Counted from the first letter of the stretch, positions 38,955-50,034 are shown. The stretch is 64,000 nucleotides of DNA from Mesobacillus zeae (GCF_003570705.1 NZ_QWVT01000029.1:62001-126000); one strand, 5' to 3'. Numbers and translations: made by a program. Notes: a model not told the origin generated them from the sequence alone.

Positions 38955-39083
38955 AGACGCTTCTGCTTTTCACATTTTCCTTTATCTCATGCCGGCGTGC
39001 TCCAGTCCATACGCCCCTAAACGGCCGCTTCCGCATTTCTTTTTGTCTAGCTCCAGCCCCTGGACAAGGCGCTTCCGCTTTTC
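38955..39083 (-). repeat. Intergenic repeat element adjoining acuC (GCGGAAGCG family)
   Basis: The segment matches 9550-9632 over about 85 bp, including CTCCAGTCCATACG and CGCTTCCGC. The minus-strand motif GAAAAGCGGAAGCGCC starts directly after the acuC stop codon, and a second, degenerate copy lies at about 39027-39040. TGTCTAGCT(C/A)CAGC is shared with the copy at 9425. Confidence 0.8.
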
Positions 39084-40259
39084 TTACAATATTGTTTTTG
39101 TCTGTTTCTGGCTCCGGATTGGATATAGTGCTTTCTCCATCGTCTTGGCGTTTTTTTCAGTTATTTCCGGCTTTCTTGGAATAGGTGGATAAATGTTTTC
39201 ACTGTCATCCCAAGACTGCGGGAGGCTGACAGGTGCTTTTGGCTGCCATTCCTCCAACCATTCCGCTGGTAAACTGCCATAACAGTTTGAGTTTTCGGTC
39301 ATTTCGTGCCATATCAATGCCCATGCCCTGGGAACGACCCTCCAGATATCGTATCCTCCACCGCCAACGGCAACCCATTTTCCGCCACAGTATTCATGTG
39401 CAATCTTGTGGGCGAGCTTTGGTATTTCCCGGTAGATTTTCATGGTTGCGGAAAGATGCGTGAGCGGGTCATAGTAGTGCGCGTCTGCTCCATTTTGGGT
39501 CAATATGACGTCAGGCTTGAAAAAGGCTGCTACCTCCGACAATGCGTTCGAGTAGGCATGCAGCCAAGAATCGTCTTCTGTAAAGGCATCGACAGGGATA
39601 TTGAAAGAGAATCCATAGCCTTTCCCCTGGCCCCGTTCATTTACATTACCTGTGCCGGGGAATAGATAGCGGCCTGTTTCATGGATGGAAAGCGTGCATA
39701 CATCAGGGTCATCGTAAAAGGACCATTGTACACCATCGCCGTGGTGAGCATCTGTATCTACATAAAGAACCCTTGCATTGTACTTTTCCTGCATATATTT
39801 AATGGCAACTGAACTGTCGTTGTAAATGCAAAATCCCGATGCCTTTCCCCTGAAACCGTGGTGGAGGCCGCCTCCCAGATGGAGCGCATGGTCGGCAGTG
39901 CCAGTCATTACAGCATCGACTGCCGTAAGGGTGCCCCCGACCAGCATGGCGCTTGCCTCATGCATGTTTGGGAAAATGGGAGTGTCTTCTGTGCCAAGGC
40001 CGTAGCTTTCAGCTTTGGTCTGGCCAAGTTCACCATGACCTGCCTGCATGACGGCATTAACATAGTTAGGGTCATGAACAAGGCATAATTCATCAAAGCT
40101 TGCGGTTCGCGGCGATATAATCTGGCTGTCAGAAATACTTCCGTTCTTTCGAAGCAAGTCTAGGGTCAGTTTCAACCGATGTTGGTTGAAAGGGTGGCTG
40201 GCATTGAATTTGTAGTTTAGCAGTTCTTCCGAAAAGATGAAGGCAGAGCTGGTGGTCAT
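39084..40259 (-). CDS. acuC: Acetoin utilisation protein AcuC (class I/II histone-deacetylase family)
   Basis: A 391-residue deacetylase. Catalytic features: HLGGGLHHG (about 127-135), [11 protein letters not shown] near 168-178 (zinc Asp/His), and the second zinc Asp in [14 protein letters not shown]. AcuC removes acetyl groups that AcuA adds to acetyl-CoA synthetase, reactivating AcsA. It is the last gene of acuABC and overlaps acuB by four bases. The stop codon is directly followed by the repeat element. Confidence 0.95.
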   Translation of the reverse strand: MTTSSAFIFSEELLNYKFNASHPFNQHRLKLTLDLLRKNGSISDSQIISPRTASFDELCLVHDPNYVNAVMQAGHGELGQTKAESYGLGTEDTPIFPNMHEASAMLVGGTLTAVDAVMTGTADHALHLGGGLHHGFRGKASGFCIYNDSSVAIKYMQEKYNARVLYVDTDAHHGDGVQWSFYDDPDVCTLSIHETGRYLFPGTGNVNERGQGKGYGFSFNIPVDAFTEDDSWLHAYSNALSEVAAFFKPDVILTQNGADAHYYDPLTHLSATMKIYREIPKLAHKIAHEYCGGKWVAVGGGGYDIWRVVPRAWALIWHEMTENSNCYGSLPAEWLEEWQPKAPVSLPQSWDDSENIYPPIPRKPEITEKNAKTMEKALYPIRSQKQTKTIL

Positions 40260-40903
40260 GATGAAACCCCCGGGAGGTTTGGCCAGAGGACATCATGCCC
40301 GGCTTTCTTCAAGTCTTCAATAATTCCGATTGGATTCATCGTCTGAATTCTGACAACCAAAATTTTATAGTTTTCATCTTTTCGGTCAGGATACACGAGC
40401 ACGCTTAGGATGTTTGCGTTCCTGCTGCTGATCACTGAAGCGATATTGCACAGCATGCCTGACTTGTTAGGGACTTTGACTTCAATTTGGGATCCCGGCT
40501 GAAGAGCCCCTGTAAGCTCGACAAGTGTATGGAGCATATCAGTTTCAGTGACGATCCCCGCCAGTTTTTCATCCGATACGATTGGAAGGCATCCAATATG
40601 GTGCTCGTAAAAAAGGGCGGCGATTTCCTCTACAAAGTCTAACGGGTGCCCGGTAATCAGGTCCGTTTTCATAATAGACTTCAGCGGATTTTTCAACTCG
40701 TCCAAATGTTCGTTAAAGTGGAATATTGAAGGCATTGCAGCCCGGATATCCCGGTCTGTAACAAGACCCGCCAGTATGCCGTTAATGTCGAGAATGGGAA
40801 TATGGCGGATTTTCTTGTTTTCCATCAGTTTAACTGCATCTTCAATCGTGTTTTCTATTGTTAAAGTAGCAACATCCGTTTTCATGATTTCCTCGACTAT
40901 CAT
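40256..40903 (-). CDS. acuB: Acetoin utilisation protein AcuB (CBS-CBS-ACT)
   Basis: A 215-residue protein with tandem CBS domains (about 1-60 and 70-135) and a C-terminal ACT domain (about 138-210, beginning [20 protein letters not shown]). It is likely a ligand-sensing regulator within the acuABC operon; the exact role is unknown. AAGGAGG-like sequence precedes the ATG. Confidence 0.94.
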   Translation of the reverse strand: MIVEEIMKTDVATLTIENTIEDAVKLMENKKIRHIPILDINGILAGLVTDRDIRAAMPSIFHFNEHLDELKNPLKSIMKTDLITGHPLDFVEEIAALFYEHHIGCLPIVSDEKLAGIVTETDMLHTLVELTGALQPGSQIEVKVPNKSGMLCNIASVISSRNANILSVLVYPDRKDENYKILVVRIQTMNPIGIIEDLKKAGHDVLWPNLPGVSS

Positions 40904-40935
40904 GGTAATCCTCCTTGCAAGACTTTCTCCAGTGG

Positions 40936-41568
40936 CTAATACATAAAGCGATTCATGAACCTCAGCCTGTCAAACTGCTGAACCGATTCAGGCGGAATCC
41001 TTTTGCCGATTCGTGCCATCAGGCAGTTGGCAGGATGAGAGCTGATTTCCGGATCATCTGTTGCATACCACTCCAAGCCTCCGGCGTTCATCATTTTTTC
41101 CATGATCTTTCTGTATTCCCAAACGTTCAGGCGTGTTCCCTTTAAGTCCCAATGCCAGTAGTACTCTGTGGTGATAATAATATAATCTTCCATTGCGTCA
41201 TCCATCATTGACACGGTCAGAAGATTTTTTCCGACACCGCATCCTCTGAATTGGGGAATTACTTCAATTGCACCAAGCTCAATCAAATCCTCCATCCCGC
41301 CTTCGGACCATCTTTCTAATGGATCGGGATACAGGTATGTAACATAGCCGACAACTGTATGATGATGCCTAGCCACAATAATTCTGCCTTCGGACAAGCC
41401 TGCTATTTCAATGAGCGCTTTATGTTGCTGGGCCGGCTGCCGGAACGCAACGAGATCTTGGTGAAACTCGTATCCTGCAAGCTGAGCAGGAGTAATCGGG
41501 CCCTCAATAATGACAGGTCCGTAAGAAGTTTTTAATTCTTTTGCATTATACGTTTTATTATGTTCCAT
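40936..41568 (-). CDS. acuA: Acetyl-CoA synthetase acetyltransferase AcuA
   Basis: A 210-residue GNAT acetyltransferase. The acetyl-CoA-binding motif A appears as [15 protein letters not shown] near 98-112. It acetylates the catalytic lysine of AcsA and so inactivates it. First gene of acuABC, divergent from its target acsA. A TATAAT -10 for this operon is at 41605-41610 (minus strand), with a cre-like site over the -35 position. Confidence 0.94.
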   Translation of the reverse strand: MEHNKTYNAKELKTSYGPVIIEGPITPAQLAGYEFHQDLVAFRQPAQQHKALIEIAGLSEGRIIVARHHHTVVGYVTYLYPDPLERWSEGGMEDLIELGAIEVIPQFRGCGVGKNLLTVSMMDDAMEDYIIITTEYYWHWDLKGTRLNVWEYRKIMEKMMNAGGLEWYATDDPEISSHPANCLMARIGKRIPPESVQQFDRLRFMNRFMY

Positions 41569-41604
41569 TCAGTCACCACCCGGGTACAATTCTGCCGTAA
41601 CCCT

Positions 41605-41640
41605 ATTATACATAAAATCTTGAAGAAAAAAGCGATTTCA
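41605..41640 (-). promoter_or_regulatory. acuABC promoter -10 and overlapping cre-like site
   Basis: On the minus strand TATAAT lies at 41610-41605. TGAAATCGCTTTTT (41640-41627) matches 12 of 14 defined positions of the cre consensus TGNAANCGNWWNCA and overlaps the expected -35. This would allow CcpA to block transcription. Confidence 0.65.
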
Positions 41641-41801
41641 CTAAATTTTCAGTAATATATGACAGTTTGCGGGATAAACAACCGCTGCTGGCTGGCAGCA
41701 AGAGTTCAACTAAGATTTTAAAGCGGGACAGAAACGGAAATTTCTGCATTGACACTGCTTCGTCATAGATTCCGAATAAAGAGAATAAAATATTTTAAAA
41801 A

Positions 41802-41830
41802 TTGAGAAAAGAATAAACATATACTATAAT
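41802..41830 (+). promoter_or_regulatory. SigA promoter of acsA
   Basis: -35 TTGAGA (41802-41807), 17-bp spacer, -10 TATAAT (41825-41830). The start codon is 36 bp downstream. Confidence 0.82.
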
Positions 41831-41866
41831 GGGTGATAAATATCATTTGCCAAAGGGGATGGGTCA

Positions 41867-43585
41867 ATGAAAGTGGAAGCGTTACCAGCCATAAAGGGCC
41901 AGTACAACTTATCAAACTATGAAGAAACCTACAGCGAATTCAATTGGGATGAAGCAGAAAAGAACTTTAGCTGGCATGAGACAGGAAGAGTCAATATGGC
42001 TTATGAAGCAATCGACAAGCATGCCCTTGGATTTCGGAAAAATAAGGTCGCACTCTATTATCAGGATGGAATCAGGAAAGAAAAATACACTTTCAAAGAA
42101 ATGAAAGAAATGACGAATAAAGCAGGTAATGTGCTGAAATCGCATGGCGACGTTGAAAAAGGGGATCGGGTTTTCATCTTTATGCCACGGTCTCCAGAGC
42201 TTTATTTCGCCGTTCTTGGTGCAATTAAGCTTGGTGCGATTGTTGGGCCGTTGTTTGAGGCTTTTATGGAAGGCGCAGTCCGTGATCGTCTGCTTGACAG
42301 TGAAGCAAAGGTCCTTGTAACAACACCTGAATTGCTTGGAAGGGTGCCTGTTGATGAACTGCCTGACCTCAAACATATTTTCCTGGTAGGAACAGAAATA
42401 GAAGAATCAGATTCTATTATTGACTTCAATCAAAAGCTTGAGGAAGCCAGCAGAGATTTGAAGATTGAATGGGTGGATAGAACTGACGGAATGGTTCTTC
42501 ATTATACATCGGGTTCAACAGGCAAGCCAAAAGGAGTGCTGCATGAGCACAATGCAATGATCCAGCAATATCAAACAGCTAAATGGGTCCTTGACCTGAA
42601 GGAAGAGGATGTTTATTGGTGTACCGCAGACCCGGGGTGGGTAACGGGGACATCGTACGGAATTTTCGGCCCGTGGCTTGCGGGCGCGTCTAACGTGATT
42701 ATTGGTGGTCGTTTCAATCCTGAAACATGGTACAAAATGATTGAGGATTATGGTGTCTCAGTCTGGTACAGTGCTCCGACGGCTTTTAGGATGCTGATGG
42801 GTGCGGGTGATGAGATCGTCAAGAAATATAAACTTGGCAGCCTTCGGCATATCCTGAGTGTCGGGGAGCCGCTGAACCCTGAAGTTGTCAGGTGGGGGAT
42901 GAAGGTCTTTCATTTGCGCATCCACGATACGTGGTGGATGACAGAAACAGGTGCTCAGCTGATCTGCAACTATCCATGCATGGAGATCAAGCCTGGTTCA
43001 ATGGGCAAGCCTATCCCGGGCGTTCAGGCATCCATTGTGGATGACCAGGGGAGTGAGTTGCCTCCATACAGAATGGGTAATCTCGCCATCAAAAAAGGCT
43101 GGCCGTCGATGATGAATGCAATCTGGAAAAATGAGCAAAAATACGAGTCCTACTTTATGCCTGGAGACTGGTATGTATCTGGGGACTCAGCATATATTGA
43201 CGAGGACGGCTATTTCTGGTTTCAGGGCAGGATTGATGATGTCATCATGACATCTGGTGAGCGCGTTGGGCCATTCGAGGTTGAAAGCAAGCTGGTTGAG
43301 CATCCCGCAGTTGCTGAGGCCGGTGTCATTGGAAAGCCCGACCCTGTCAGGGGAGAAATTATTAAAGCGTTCATTGCCCTTAGAGATGGCTATGAGCAGT
43401 CCGATGAATTAAAAGAGGAGATACGCCAGTTTGTTAAAAAAGGACTTGCCGCACATGCAGCACCACGGGAGATTGACTTCCGCGACAAGCTGCCAAAGAC
43501 CCGAAGCGGAAAGATCATGCGTCGCGTCTTAAAAGCATGGGAATTGGATTTGCCGACAGGCGATCTGTCCTCAATGGAGGACTGA
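41867..43585 (+). CDS. acsA: Acetyl-coenzyme A synthetase
   Basis: A 572-residue AMP-forming enzyme that activates acetate to acetyl-CoA. The adenylate-forming signature YTSGSTGKPKG is at about 211-221. WWMTETG is near 360, and the catalytic lysine is in PKTRSGKIMRRVLK near 544-557, the site AcuA acetylates. AAAGGGGATGGG precedes the ATG. Control appears double: CcpA at a cre inside the first codons, and post-translational by the adjacent acuABC products. Confidence 0.97.
   Translation: MKVEALPAIKGQYNLSNYEETYSEFNWDEAEKNFSWHETGRVNMAYEAIDKHALGFRKNKVALYYQDGIRKEKYTFKEMKEMTNKAGNVLKSHGDVEKGDRVFIFMPRSPELYFAVLGAIKLGAIVGPLFEAFMEGAVRDRLLDSEAKVLVTTPELLGRVPVDELPDLKHIFLVGTEIEESDSIIDFNQKLEEASRDLKIEWVDRTDGMVLHYTSGSTGKPKGVLHEHNAMIQQYQTAKWVLDLKEEDVYWCTADPGWVTGTSYGIFGPWLAGASNVIIGGRFNPETWYKMIEDYGVSVWYSAPTAFRMLMGAGDEIVKKYKLGSLRHILSVGEPLNPEVVRWGMKVFHLRIHDTWWMTETGAQLICNYPCMEIKPGSMGKPIPGVQASIVDDQGSELPPYRMGNLAIKKGWPSMMNAIWKNEQKYESYFMPGDWYVSGDSAYIDEDGYFWFQGRIDDVIMTSGERVGPFEVESKLVEHPAVAEAGVIGKPDPVRGEIIKAFIALRDGYEQSDELKEEIRQFVKKGLAAHAAPREIDFRDKLPKTRSGKIMRRVLKAWELDLPTGDLSSMED
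41874..41887 (+). promoter_or_regulatory. cre site inside the start of acsA
   Basis: TGGAAGCGTTACCA matches all 14 positions of TGNAANCGNWWNCA. It lies about 45-60 bp downstream of the expected transcription start, a roadblock position. Confidence 0.85.
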
Positions 43586-43595
43586 GTTCAACAGA

Positions 43596-43629
43596 AAAAC
43601 CCCCATCCTCGTTCAGGGATGGGGGTTTT
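43596..43629. terminator. Bidirectional terminator between acsA and the PBP gene
   Basis: AAAACCCCCATCC/GGGATGGGGGTTTT stem with a 7-base loop. Confidence 0.9.
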
Positions 43630-43631
43630 CG

Positions 43632-46466
43632 CTATTCTGCCGGCTTGGTTTCCTCGGCAGCAGGCACGTCAGTCGTTTTCTTCGGTTTTTCCTCTTTTTT
43701 CTTTTGCCTCTCATCTGGCTTGGCACCGCCAATTTTGACAGCGTTCGATGGGCCTGATTCTTTGCCGGCAACATCCACTGCCGTCACATAAAATTCTCCT
43801 TTGCCTCCAGAATAGGAAAGGGCAGTCCCTGCTTTAATGCTGGAAACCTTTTTCCCTCCTCTGTAGACCCTGTATCCGACTACATCGCTTTCTGGATGCG
43901 TTCCCCAGGTGAGCTTGTCCCCAGAAGATGAGATCTTAGGAGGGGCAGGCGTGCTACCGTTATCATTTAGCTTTGAACTTGCTACAAGGGTGTTTGTCCA
44001 CGCCTCTTTTTGGGGAAGCAGCTGGGCTGGATTCTTAATTCTATGGCCAATAATGCTTTCCATATATTCAGGATTCAGTACGACTCCTCCTGTTTCCACA
44101 AATTCAGCTGGCGTGTTGTCGAGGGCGAAATAGCTTTTCCCTCCAACTAGTACAAATTTACTTACTGCAAGAGTATCATCAACTTTGGATGGAGCGTATT
44201 TGGCGATGAACAAATCTGATGCAACCAGTCCAGCCTTTGAACAGGCATTGGATGGAAGCATGCCGGAGACTGTGCAGTATGACCGACTTACAATTCCTCC
44301 AGGCATCTGGAAGCGCTCATTAGGATCGACAATGTCAGGAGCGGCATCATAAGCTGCGTTCATCAAGTCTGCCCATAAATAATTGGTCCTGACACCGTAT
44401 GTTAGCCCATTATAGTACCTTTCAAGCGACTTAGGCGTATCATAACCAATCCAGACACCAAATGATACATTCGGATTGGTGGCGACAAACCATGAATCAT
44501 GGTATTCATGACCGGTACCCGTTTTTCCTGCCCAGTCCGAGCTGAATTTCAGCCTGCTGTTAACGGCAGTGGCGGTTCCCCTGCTGATCACATCGCGCAT
44601 CATATCGAGTGTCAGATAGGAAGTCTGCGGGCTGAAAACATCGACTGGCTTTACTTTATGCTGGTAGACAATTCCACCGTCTTTATCAACAATTTTATCA
44701 ATTAAATATGCATCGATAAATTTCCCTTCATTTGCAAAAGTACCAAAAGCGTTGGTGTTTTCTTCCACCGTTACCCCGCCGATTGAGCCAATGGAAGCCG
44801 CCGGGTTGACAAAGTCCTCTTTTTCCAGTGAAGTGAATCCCATCTTTTCAAGATAGGAGACAGGGTTATATCTTAAAATGTTTTTATAAGCTATCACTGC
44901 CGGTACATTGTATGACTTTGTCAATGCATGCCTAACTGAGGTCAGGCCGCTGTATCGCAAATCATAATTGTGAGGCCAGGGAACGCCGGGCCTGCCAGGA
45001 TCGAGGTATACCTCAACATCAGGCAGTACAGATCCGGGATGAAGCTTGCCAAGCTCCATTGCCGGTGCGTATACGAGCAATGGCTTCATTGTGGACCCGT
45101 TTTGCCTAAGTGCGCTTGTGGCATGGTTCAGCTGTTCCCGCTTGAAGTCCCGTCCGCCGACAAAGCTGATAATTTTCCCTGTCTTGTTTTCGATTAGTGT
45201 CGCTCCAAGCTCGACCGGTTCCATTACTGTCTCCAGTACACCGGTTTCCGGATTTCGAACTTGTTCTGCTTTGGCGTTTCCGTAGTGAGGATAGTTTACG
45301 GCAACCTCCTGCATCCGGTCATAAATGTCCTTGTTGATAGTCGTATGGATTTTATAGCCATTTTGGCGCAAATCTCTATCGGCTTTGCTCAAGTACTCAT
45401 TCCGAAGGTTTTTGTCATTCTTAATGTCTTTCTCTTCATAGCCATCTTTTTTAGCAAGGACTTTTGCAAGGATTTCTGTTGCCCTCTTTTCAATTTCAAA
45501 GGTAAGGTATGGATACTCCTCTATAGTGCTTCCATTTTCGGCCTTTGCAATATAATCTTTTGCGATATCATACTTCATCGCGTCCTTATATTCTTTATCG
45601 GATATAGACCCTGCAGCATGCATCCGGGACAGGACTGTTTTCATCCTGGCCAGCCCAGGTGATAAGTCTTCCTTCAGTTTGCCGTGCTCACTTGAGAATG
45701 GCGTATAGCCGAAAGGGCTTTGCGGAAGCCCTGCAATAAAGGCGGCCTGCGGGAGTGTAAGATCTTTCGCATCTTTCCCGAAAATGCCATTGGCGGCTGC
45801 CTGGACACCGGCAATATTGTTGCCGGAGGCATTTCTCCCGAATGTGGCTACATTAAGATAGGCCTCAAGGATTTCTCTTTTGTCGAAGAATTTTTCCAAG
45901 CGGAGAGCCAACAGAATTTCCTTTGCTTTTCGTTCAAAGGAGATTTCATTGGTCAATATCTGGTTTTTGATCAGCTGCTGTGTAAGTGTGCTGCCTCCCG
46001 ATTGGGTGGACGAATTTGTTACTTCTTGGAGCAGTGCACGTATGATTGCTTTTGGGACAACACCGTCATGCTGGTAAAAGTATTCATCCTCGGTTGCGAT
46101 GACGGCATCAACCAGATAGTTGGATACTTGGTCGAGCTTGACCTCTTCCCTGTACAAGTCTGTTCTCAGTTTGCCGAGATAAACATCATTCGAAAAATAT
46201 AAATCTGATGTTTCCTCATAGTTATAGATATCTTTTTTCATTTTTTCATAGGGGCGGATCGGCTCTTCCTTTACAAGTGAAGCAAAGTAGCCTGCACCGA
46301 CACCCCCAGCAAATCCAGCTCCAATTACCATGACAATGATGAAGAGGAGCAGCAGATTCCATAGGATATTATACGTTATTCGCGCTCCTCTGATTGTTTG
46401 TTTATCGGTAAGATAGGACCGGACTGAGTCAAATCGGTCTTTCCATCTCTCTTTTTCCCGGTTCAT
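43632..46466 (-). CDS. Class A penicillin-binding protein with C-terminal FN3-like domain
   Basis: A 944-residue bifunctional peptidoglycan synthase. An N-terminal membrane anchor (about 32-60) is followed by a GT51 glycosyltransferase domain (about 80-260, with EDEYFYQHDGV and STLTQQLIKN). The transpeptidase domain follows (about 410-740: serine motif GSTMKP, SYNVP, and KTGTGHEYHDSW). An FN3-like module (about 835-905) and a Lys/Glu/Pro-rich tail end the protein. AGGAGG sits before the ATG at 46466. It resembles PonA/PBP1-type proteins; which paralogue is uncertain. From memory, acsA and tyrS are adjacent in Bacillus subtilis, so this is an extra gene at this site. Confidence 0.92.
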   Translation of the reverse strand: MNREKERWKDRFDSVRSYLTDKQTIRGARITYNILWNLLLLFIIVMVIGAGFAGGVGAGYFASLVKEEPIRPYEKMKKDIYNYEETSDLYFSNDVYLGKLRTDLYREEVKLDQVSNYLVDAVIATEDEYFYQHDGVVPKAIIRALLQEVTNSSTQSGGSTLTQQLIKNQILTNEISFERKAKEILLALRLEKFFDKREILEAYLNVATFGRNASGNNIAGVQAAANGIFGKDAKDLTLPQAAFIAGLPQSPFGYTPFSSEHGKLKEDLSPGLARMKTVLSRMHAAGSISDKEYKDAMKYDIAKDYIAKAENGSTIEEYPYLTFEIEKRATEILAKVLAKKDGYEEKDIKNDKNLRNEYLSKADRDLRQNGYKIHTTINKDIYDRMQEVAVNYPHYGNAKAEQVRNPETGVLETVMEPVELGATLIENKTGKIISFVGGRDFKREQLNHATSALRQNGSTMKPLLVYAPAMELGKLHPGSVLPDVEVYLDPGRPGVPWPHNYDLRYSGLTSVRHALTKSYNVPAVIAYKNILRYNPVSYLEKMGFTSLEKEDFVNPAASIGSIGGVTVEENTNAFGTFANEGKFIDAYLIDKIVDKDGGIVYQHKVKPVDVFSPQTSYLTLDMMRDVISRGTATAVNSRLKFSSDWAGKTGTGHEYHDSWFVATNPNVSFGVWIGYDTPKSLERYYNGLTYGVRTNYLWADLMNAAYDAAPDIVDPNERFQMPGGIVSRSYCTVSGMLPSNACSKAGLVASDLFIAKYAPSKVDDTLAVSKFVLVGGKSYFALDNTPAEFVETGGVVLNPEYMESIIGHRIKNPAQLLPQKEAWTNTLVASSKLNDNGSTPAPPKISSSGDKLTWGTHPESDVVGYRVYRGGKKVSSIKAGTALSYSGGKGEFYVTAVDVAGKESGPSNAVKIGGAKPDERQKKKEEKPKKTTDVPAAEETKPAE

Positions 46467-46568
46467 TGTATCATTCCTCCTAAAATCTCCTACATTATAG
46501 CATAACAGCAACAATGGAATGAGAAACGCTTTCATCTTTTACATTTTTCTTTTCGTATGATGAATTTT

Positions 46569-46592
46569 GTTATGGTATACTACTGCCATAAC
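46569..46592. promoter_or_regulatory. Inverted repeat over a -10-like element
   Basis: GTTATGG and CCATAAC, separated by ten bases, flank TATACT. This is a candidate operator or hairpin upstream of the deacylase gene. Confidence 0.45.
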
Positions 46593-46626
46593 ATGTTAAA
46601 TTTTTTTATAAAAATAGGTGGTCGTT

Positions 46627-47115
46627 ATGGAACAATATCAAATTGTATATGACGCACTAAATAAAATGAGCATTGCTTATGAAGTTGTTGAACATCCGCC
46701 TGCTTTGACAACAGAAGAGGCAGACAGTTACATCGTTGGCAAAGAAGGTGTGCGTACTAAAACACTTTTTCTTTGTAATAAAAAAAAGACTGCATACTAT
46801 TTAGTCATTATTGACGATACAAAACGACTAGACATGGATCAACTTGCGAAAATTCTTAAGGAGAAACGTATTAGTTTTTGTTCATCAGAAAGATTGATGG
46901 AAAAAATGGCATTACCTCCTGGAGCTGTTTCTATTTTCGGATTATTAAACAATGAGGATCATGATATAAAAATATACTTAGATAAAGAAATGCTTACAGA
47001 AAAATTGATGAGTTTTCATGCTAATGACAACACAAAAACACTTTTTATTTCTATGGAAGATATGTATAAATTCATAAACACATTAGGTTATGAATACTCC
47101 GTTATAGAATTGTAA
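46627..47115 (+). CDS. YbaK/ProX-type aminoacyl-tRNA deacylase (PrdX-like)
   Basis: A 162-residue single-domain editing protein. The conserved start YEVVEHPPALTTEEA (about 18-32), KTLFLCNKKKTAYYLVIIDD (about 47-66) and LPPGAVSIFGLLN (about 96-108) are typical of prolyl-tRNA synthetase-associated deacylases. These clear Ala- or Cys-tRNA-Pro. The gene is AT-richer than its neighbours and uses more AAA/ATA codons, which may reflect transfer. The ATG at 46627 follows AGGTGG. Confidence 0.85.
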   Translation: MEQYQIVYDALNKMSIAYEVVEHPPALTTEEADSYIVGKEGVRTKTLFLCNKKKTAYYLVIIDDTKRLDMDQLAKILKEKRISFCSSERLMEKMALPPGAVSIFGLLNNEDHDIKIYLDKEMLTEKLMSFHANDNTKTLFISMEDMYKFINTLGYEYSVIEL

Positions 47116-47351
47116 TGGTACAATCTGCTGTTTCATCCCAGTAAATAGACTCTATCTATAACCATTGATATATCAACGGTTTAGTCCATTGTTGTGGTGT
47201 GGAAAAATATTTTCGAAACAAATATAAACATGTTTTTTAATATGTGATTCTCTTAAAGATTGTAGGTTCACTTCTTGGATCATTCTGGATGTTCAGTGAG
47301 TGCAAAAGCAACGCAATCTGGAACTCTGTGCAGCTTTTTTAAATCATTGGT
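47116..47351. other. Intergenic region before the tyrS leader
   Basis: There is no supported gene. An imperfect palindrome, CCATTGATATATCAACGG, lies at about 47162-47179. Its role is unknown. Confidence 0.45.
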
Positions 47352-47381
47352 TTGACAAACGTCTGGATCTTATGGTAAAAA
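47352..47381 (+). promoter_or_regulatory. Promoter of the tyrS T-box unit
   Basis: -35 TTGACA (47352-47357), 18-bp spacer and a weak -10 TAAAAA. Confidence 0.55.
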
Positions 47382-47399
47382 TGTTTTAATATCTTTATA

Positions 47400-48946
<1,547 letters not shown>

Positions 48947-48957
48947 GAGCTATGCTT

Positions 48958-48991
48958 AAAGCCTTCCGGATTTGTCTGGAAGGCTTTATTT
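48958..48991. terminator. Terminator after tyrS
   Basis: AAAGCCTTCCGGA/TCTGGAAGGCTTT stem followed by ATTTA. Confidence 0.87.
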
Positions 48992-49020
48992 ATGCGTATG
49001 GTTGAATTTTTTAAGTATGC

Positions 49021-49045
49021 AAAAACCCCCTGCCAGGGCAGGGGG
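49021..49045 (-). terminator. Terminator after rpsD (minus strand)
   Basis: CCCCCTGCC/GGCAGGGGG with a TTTTT run on the minus strand. Confidence 0.87.
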
Positions 49046-49060
49046 TCCGGTTCGTCCCCA

Positions 49061-49663
49061 TTAACGGGAGTAGAATTCTACGATGAGCGCTTCGTTGATT
49101 TCAGCTGGAAGTTCAGAACGCTCAGGTTGGCGTGTGAATGTTCCTTCAAGCTTGTCTGCATCGAAAGTCAAGAAATCAGGTACGAAGTTGCTCACTTCAA
49201 CTGCTTCTTTAACCGCATCAAGGTTGCGGGACTTTTCACGAAGGCTGATTGTTTGGCCAGGAGCCACGCGGTATGATGGAATATCAACGCGTGATCCGTT
49301 GACAAGGATGTGGCCGTGGTTTACAAGCTGACGCGCAGCGCGACGAGTGCGAGTAAGACCAAGACGGTAAACAACGTTGTCAAGGCGTGATTCAAGAAGA
49401 ATCATGAAGTTTTCACCGTGCTTACCAGTCATTTTGCCTGCTTTGTCAAACAGGTTGCGGAACTGGCGCTCAGTTACTCCGTACATATGACGAAGTTTCT
49501 GCTTTTCTTGAAGTTGCAATCCGTATTCGGAAAGCTTTTTACGCTGGTTAGGACCATGAGGACCTGGTGCGTAAGGGCGTTTTTCTAATTCTTTACCTGT
49601 GCCGCTCAAAGAGATTCCGAGGCGGCGGGATAGTTTCCAGCTTGGGCCGGTATAACGAGCCAT
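49061..49663 (-). CDS. rpsD: 30S ribosomal protein S4
   Basis: A 200-residue ribosomal protein beginning [20 protein letters not shown], with the S4 RNA-binding domain at about 92-155 ([20 protein letters not shown]). It is a primary 16S rRNA binder and, in Bacillus, represses its own synthesis. A GGAGGAG site precedes the ATG. It is transcribed alone. Confidence 0.98.
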   Translation of the reverse strand: MARYTGPSWKLSRRLGISLSGTGKELEKRPYAPGPHGPNQRKKLSEYGLQLQEKQKLRHMYGVTERQFRNLFDKAGKMTGKHGENFMILLESRLDNVVYRLGLTRTRRAARQLVNHGHILVNGSRVDIPSYRVAPGQTISLREKSRNLDAVKEAVEVSNFVPDFLTFDADKLEGTFTRQPERSELPAEINEALIVEFYSR

Positions 49664-49856
49664 GAATGACTCCTCCTTATGTTTTTATTCTGGTAAAATA
49701 AAAACAGTTTGCAAGACAGCAATCACGAGTATTTTGTTTTCATGCACCTTCGCCCTAGCAGCAGCGGGTTACAAGATACACCATCAAAGGGCATTCCCTT
49801 CGAGGAACAAAATACAGCCGTAAAGGTGTTCACATAGGCTGCGATATTTTACACAA
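49664..49856 (-). promoter_or_regulatory. rpsD leader (S4 autoregulatory RNA)
   Basis: A roughly 190-nt 5' leader with several short self-complementary stretches precedes rpsD, as in Bacillus subtilis, where S4 binds its own leader. I assign this from position and length; the fold was not computed. Confidence 0.7.
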
Positions 49857-49861
49857 AGATT

Positions 49862-49891
49862 ATTATATAATTTTTGAATGATTATTGTCAA
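49862..49891 (-). promoter_or_regulatory. Strong SigA promoter of rpsD
   Basis: On the minus strand a perfect TTGACA (49891-49886) and a perfect TATAAT (49867-49862) are separated by 18 bp. Confidence 0.85.
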
Positions 49892-50034
49892 GGGACTTTT
49901 TAATCATTAATTTATTTAGCGCATGCTTGTTTAATAGGTCTTTATGATATAATGAAATAGTTCTTTTTACATTAATTTGAATTTTGTGTATTGAATCTCA
50001 TATGTGAACTTTGCATGTATGACAGGTGATGTGG

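Larger units (their letters stand above)
38383..39083. other. 0.7-kb intergenic mosaic between ccpA and acuC
   Basis: The region holds, in order: a hairpin CGGCCA/TGGCCG at 38400-38429 just after ccpA; a second hairpin with a T run at about 38477-38530; a 21-bp tandem repeat (38684-38767); a strong orphan terminator (38880-38911); and GCGGAAGCG-type repeat copies (38955-39083). An 85-codon minus-strand open frame at 38501-38758 covers the tandem repeat but has no ribosome-binding site and is not called a gene. Confidence 0.65.

Noticed and set aside
46466-46535. Longer N terminus of the PBP
   Set aside because: The extension from 46535 lacks a ribosome-binding site; AGGAGG lies directly before the ATG at 46466.
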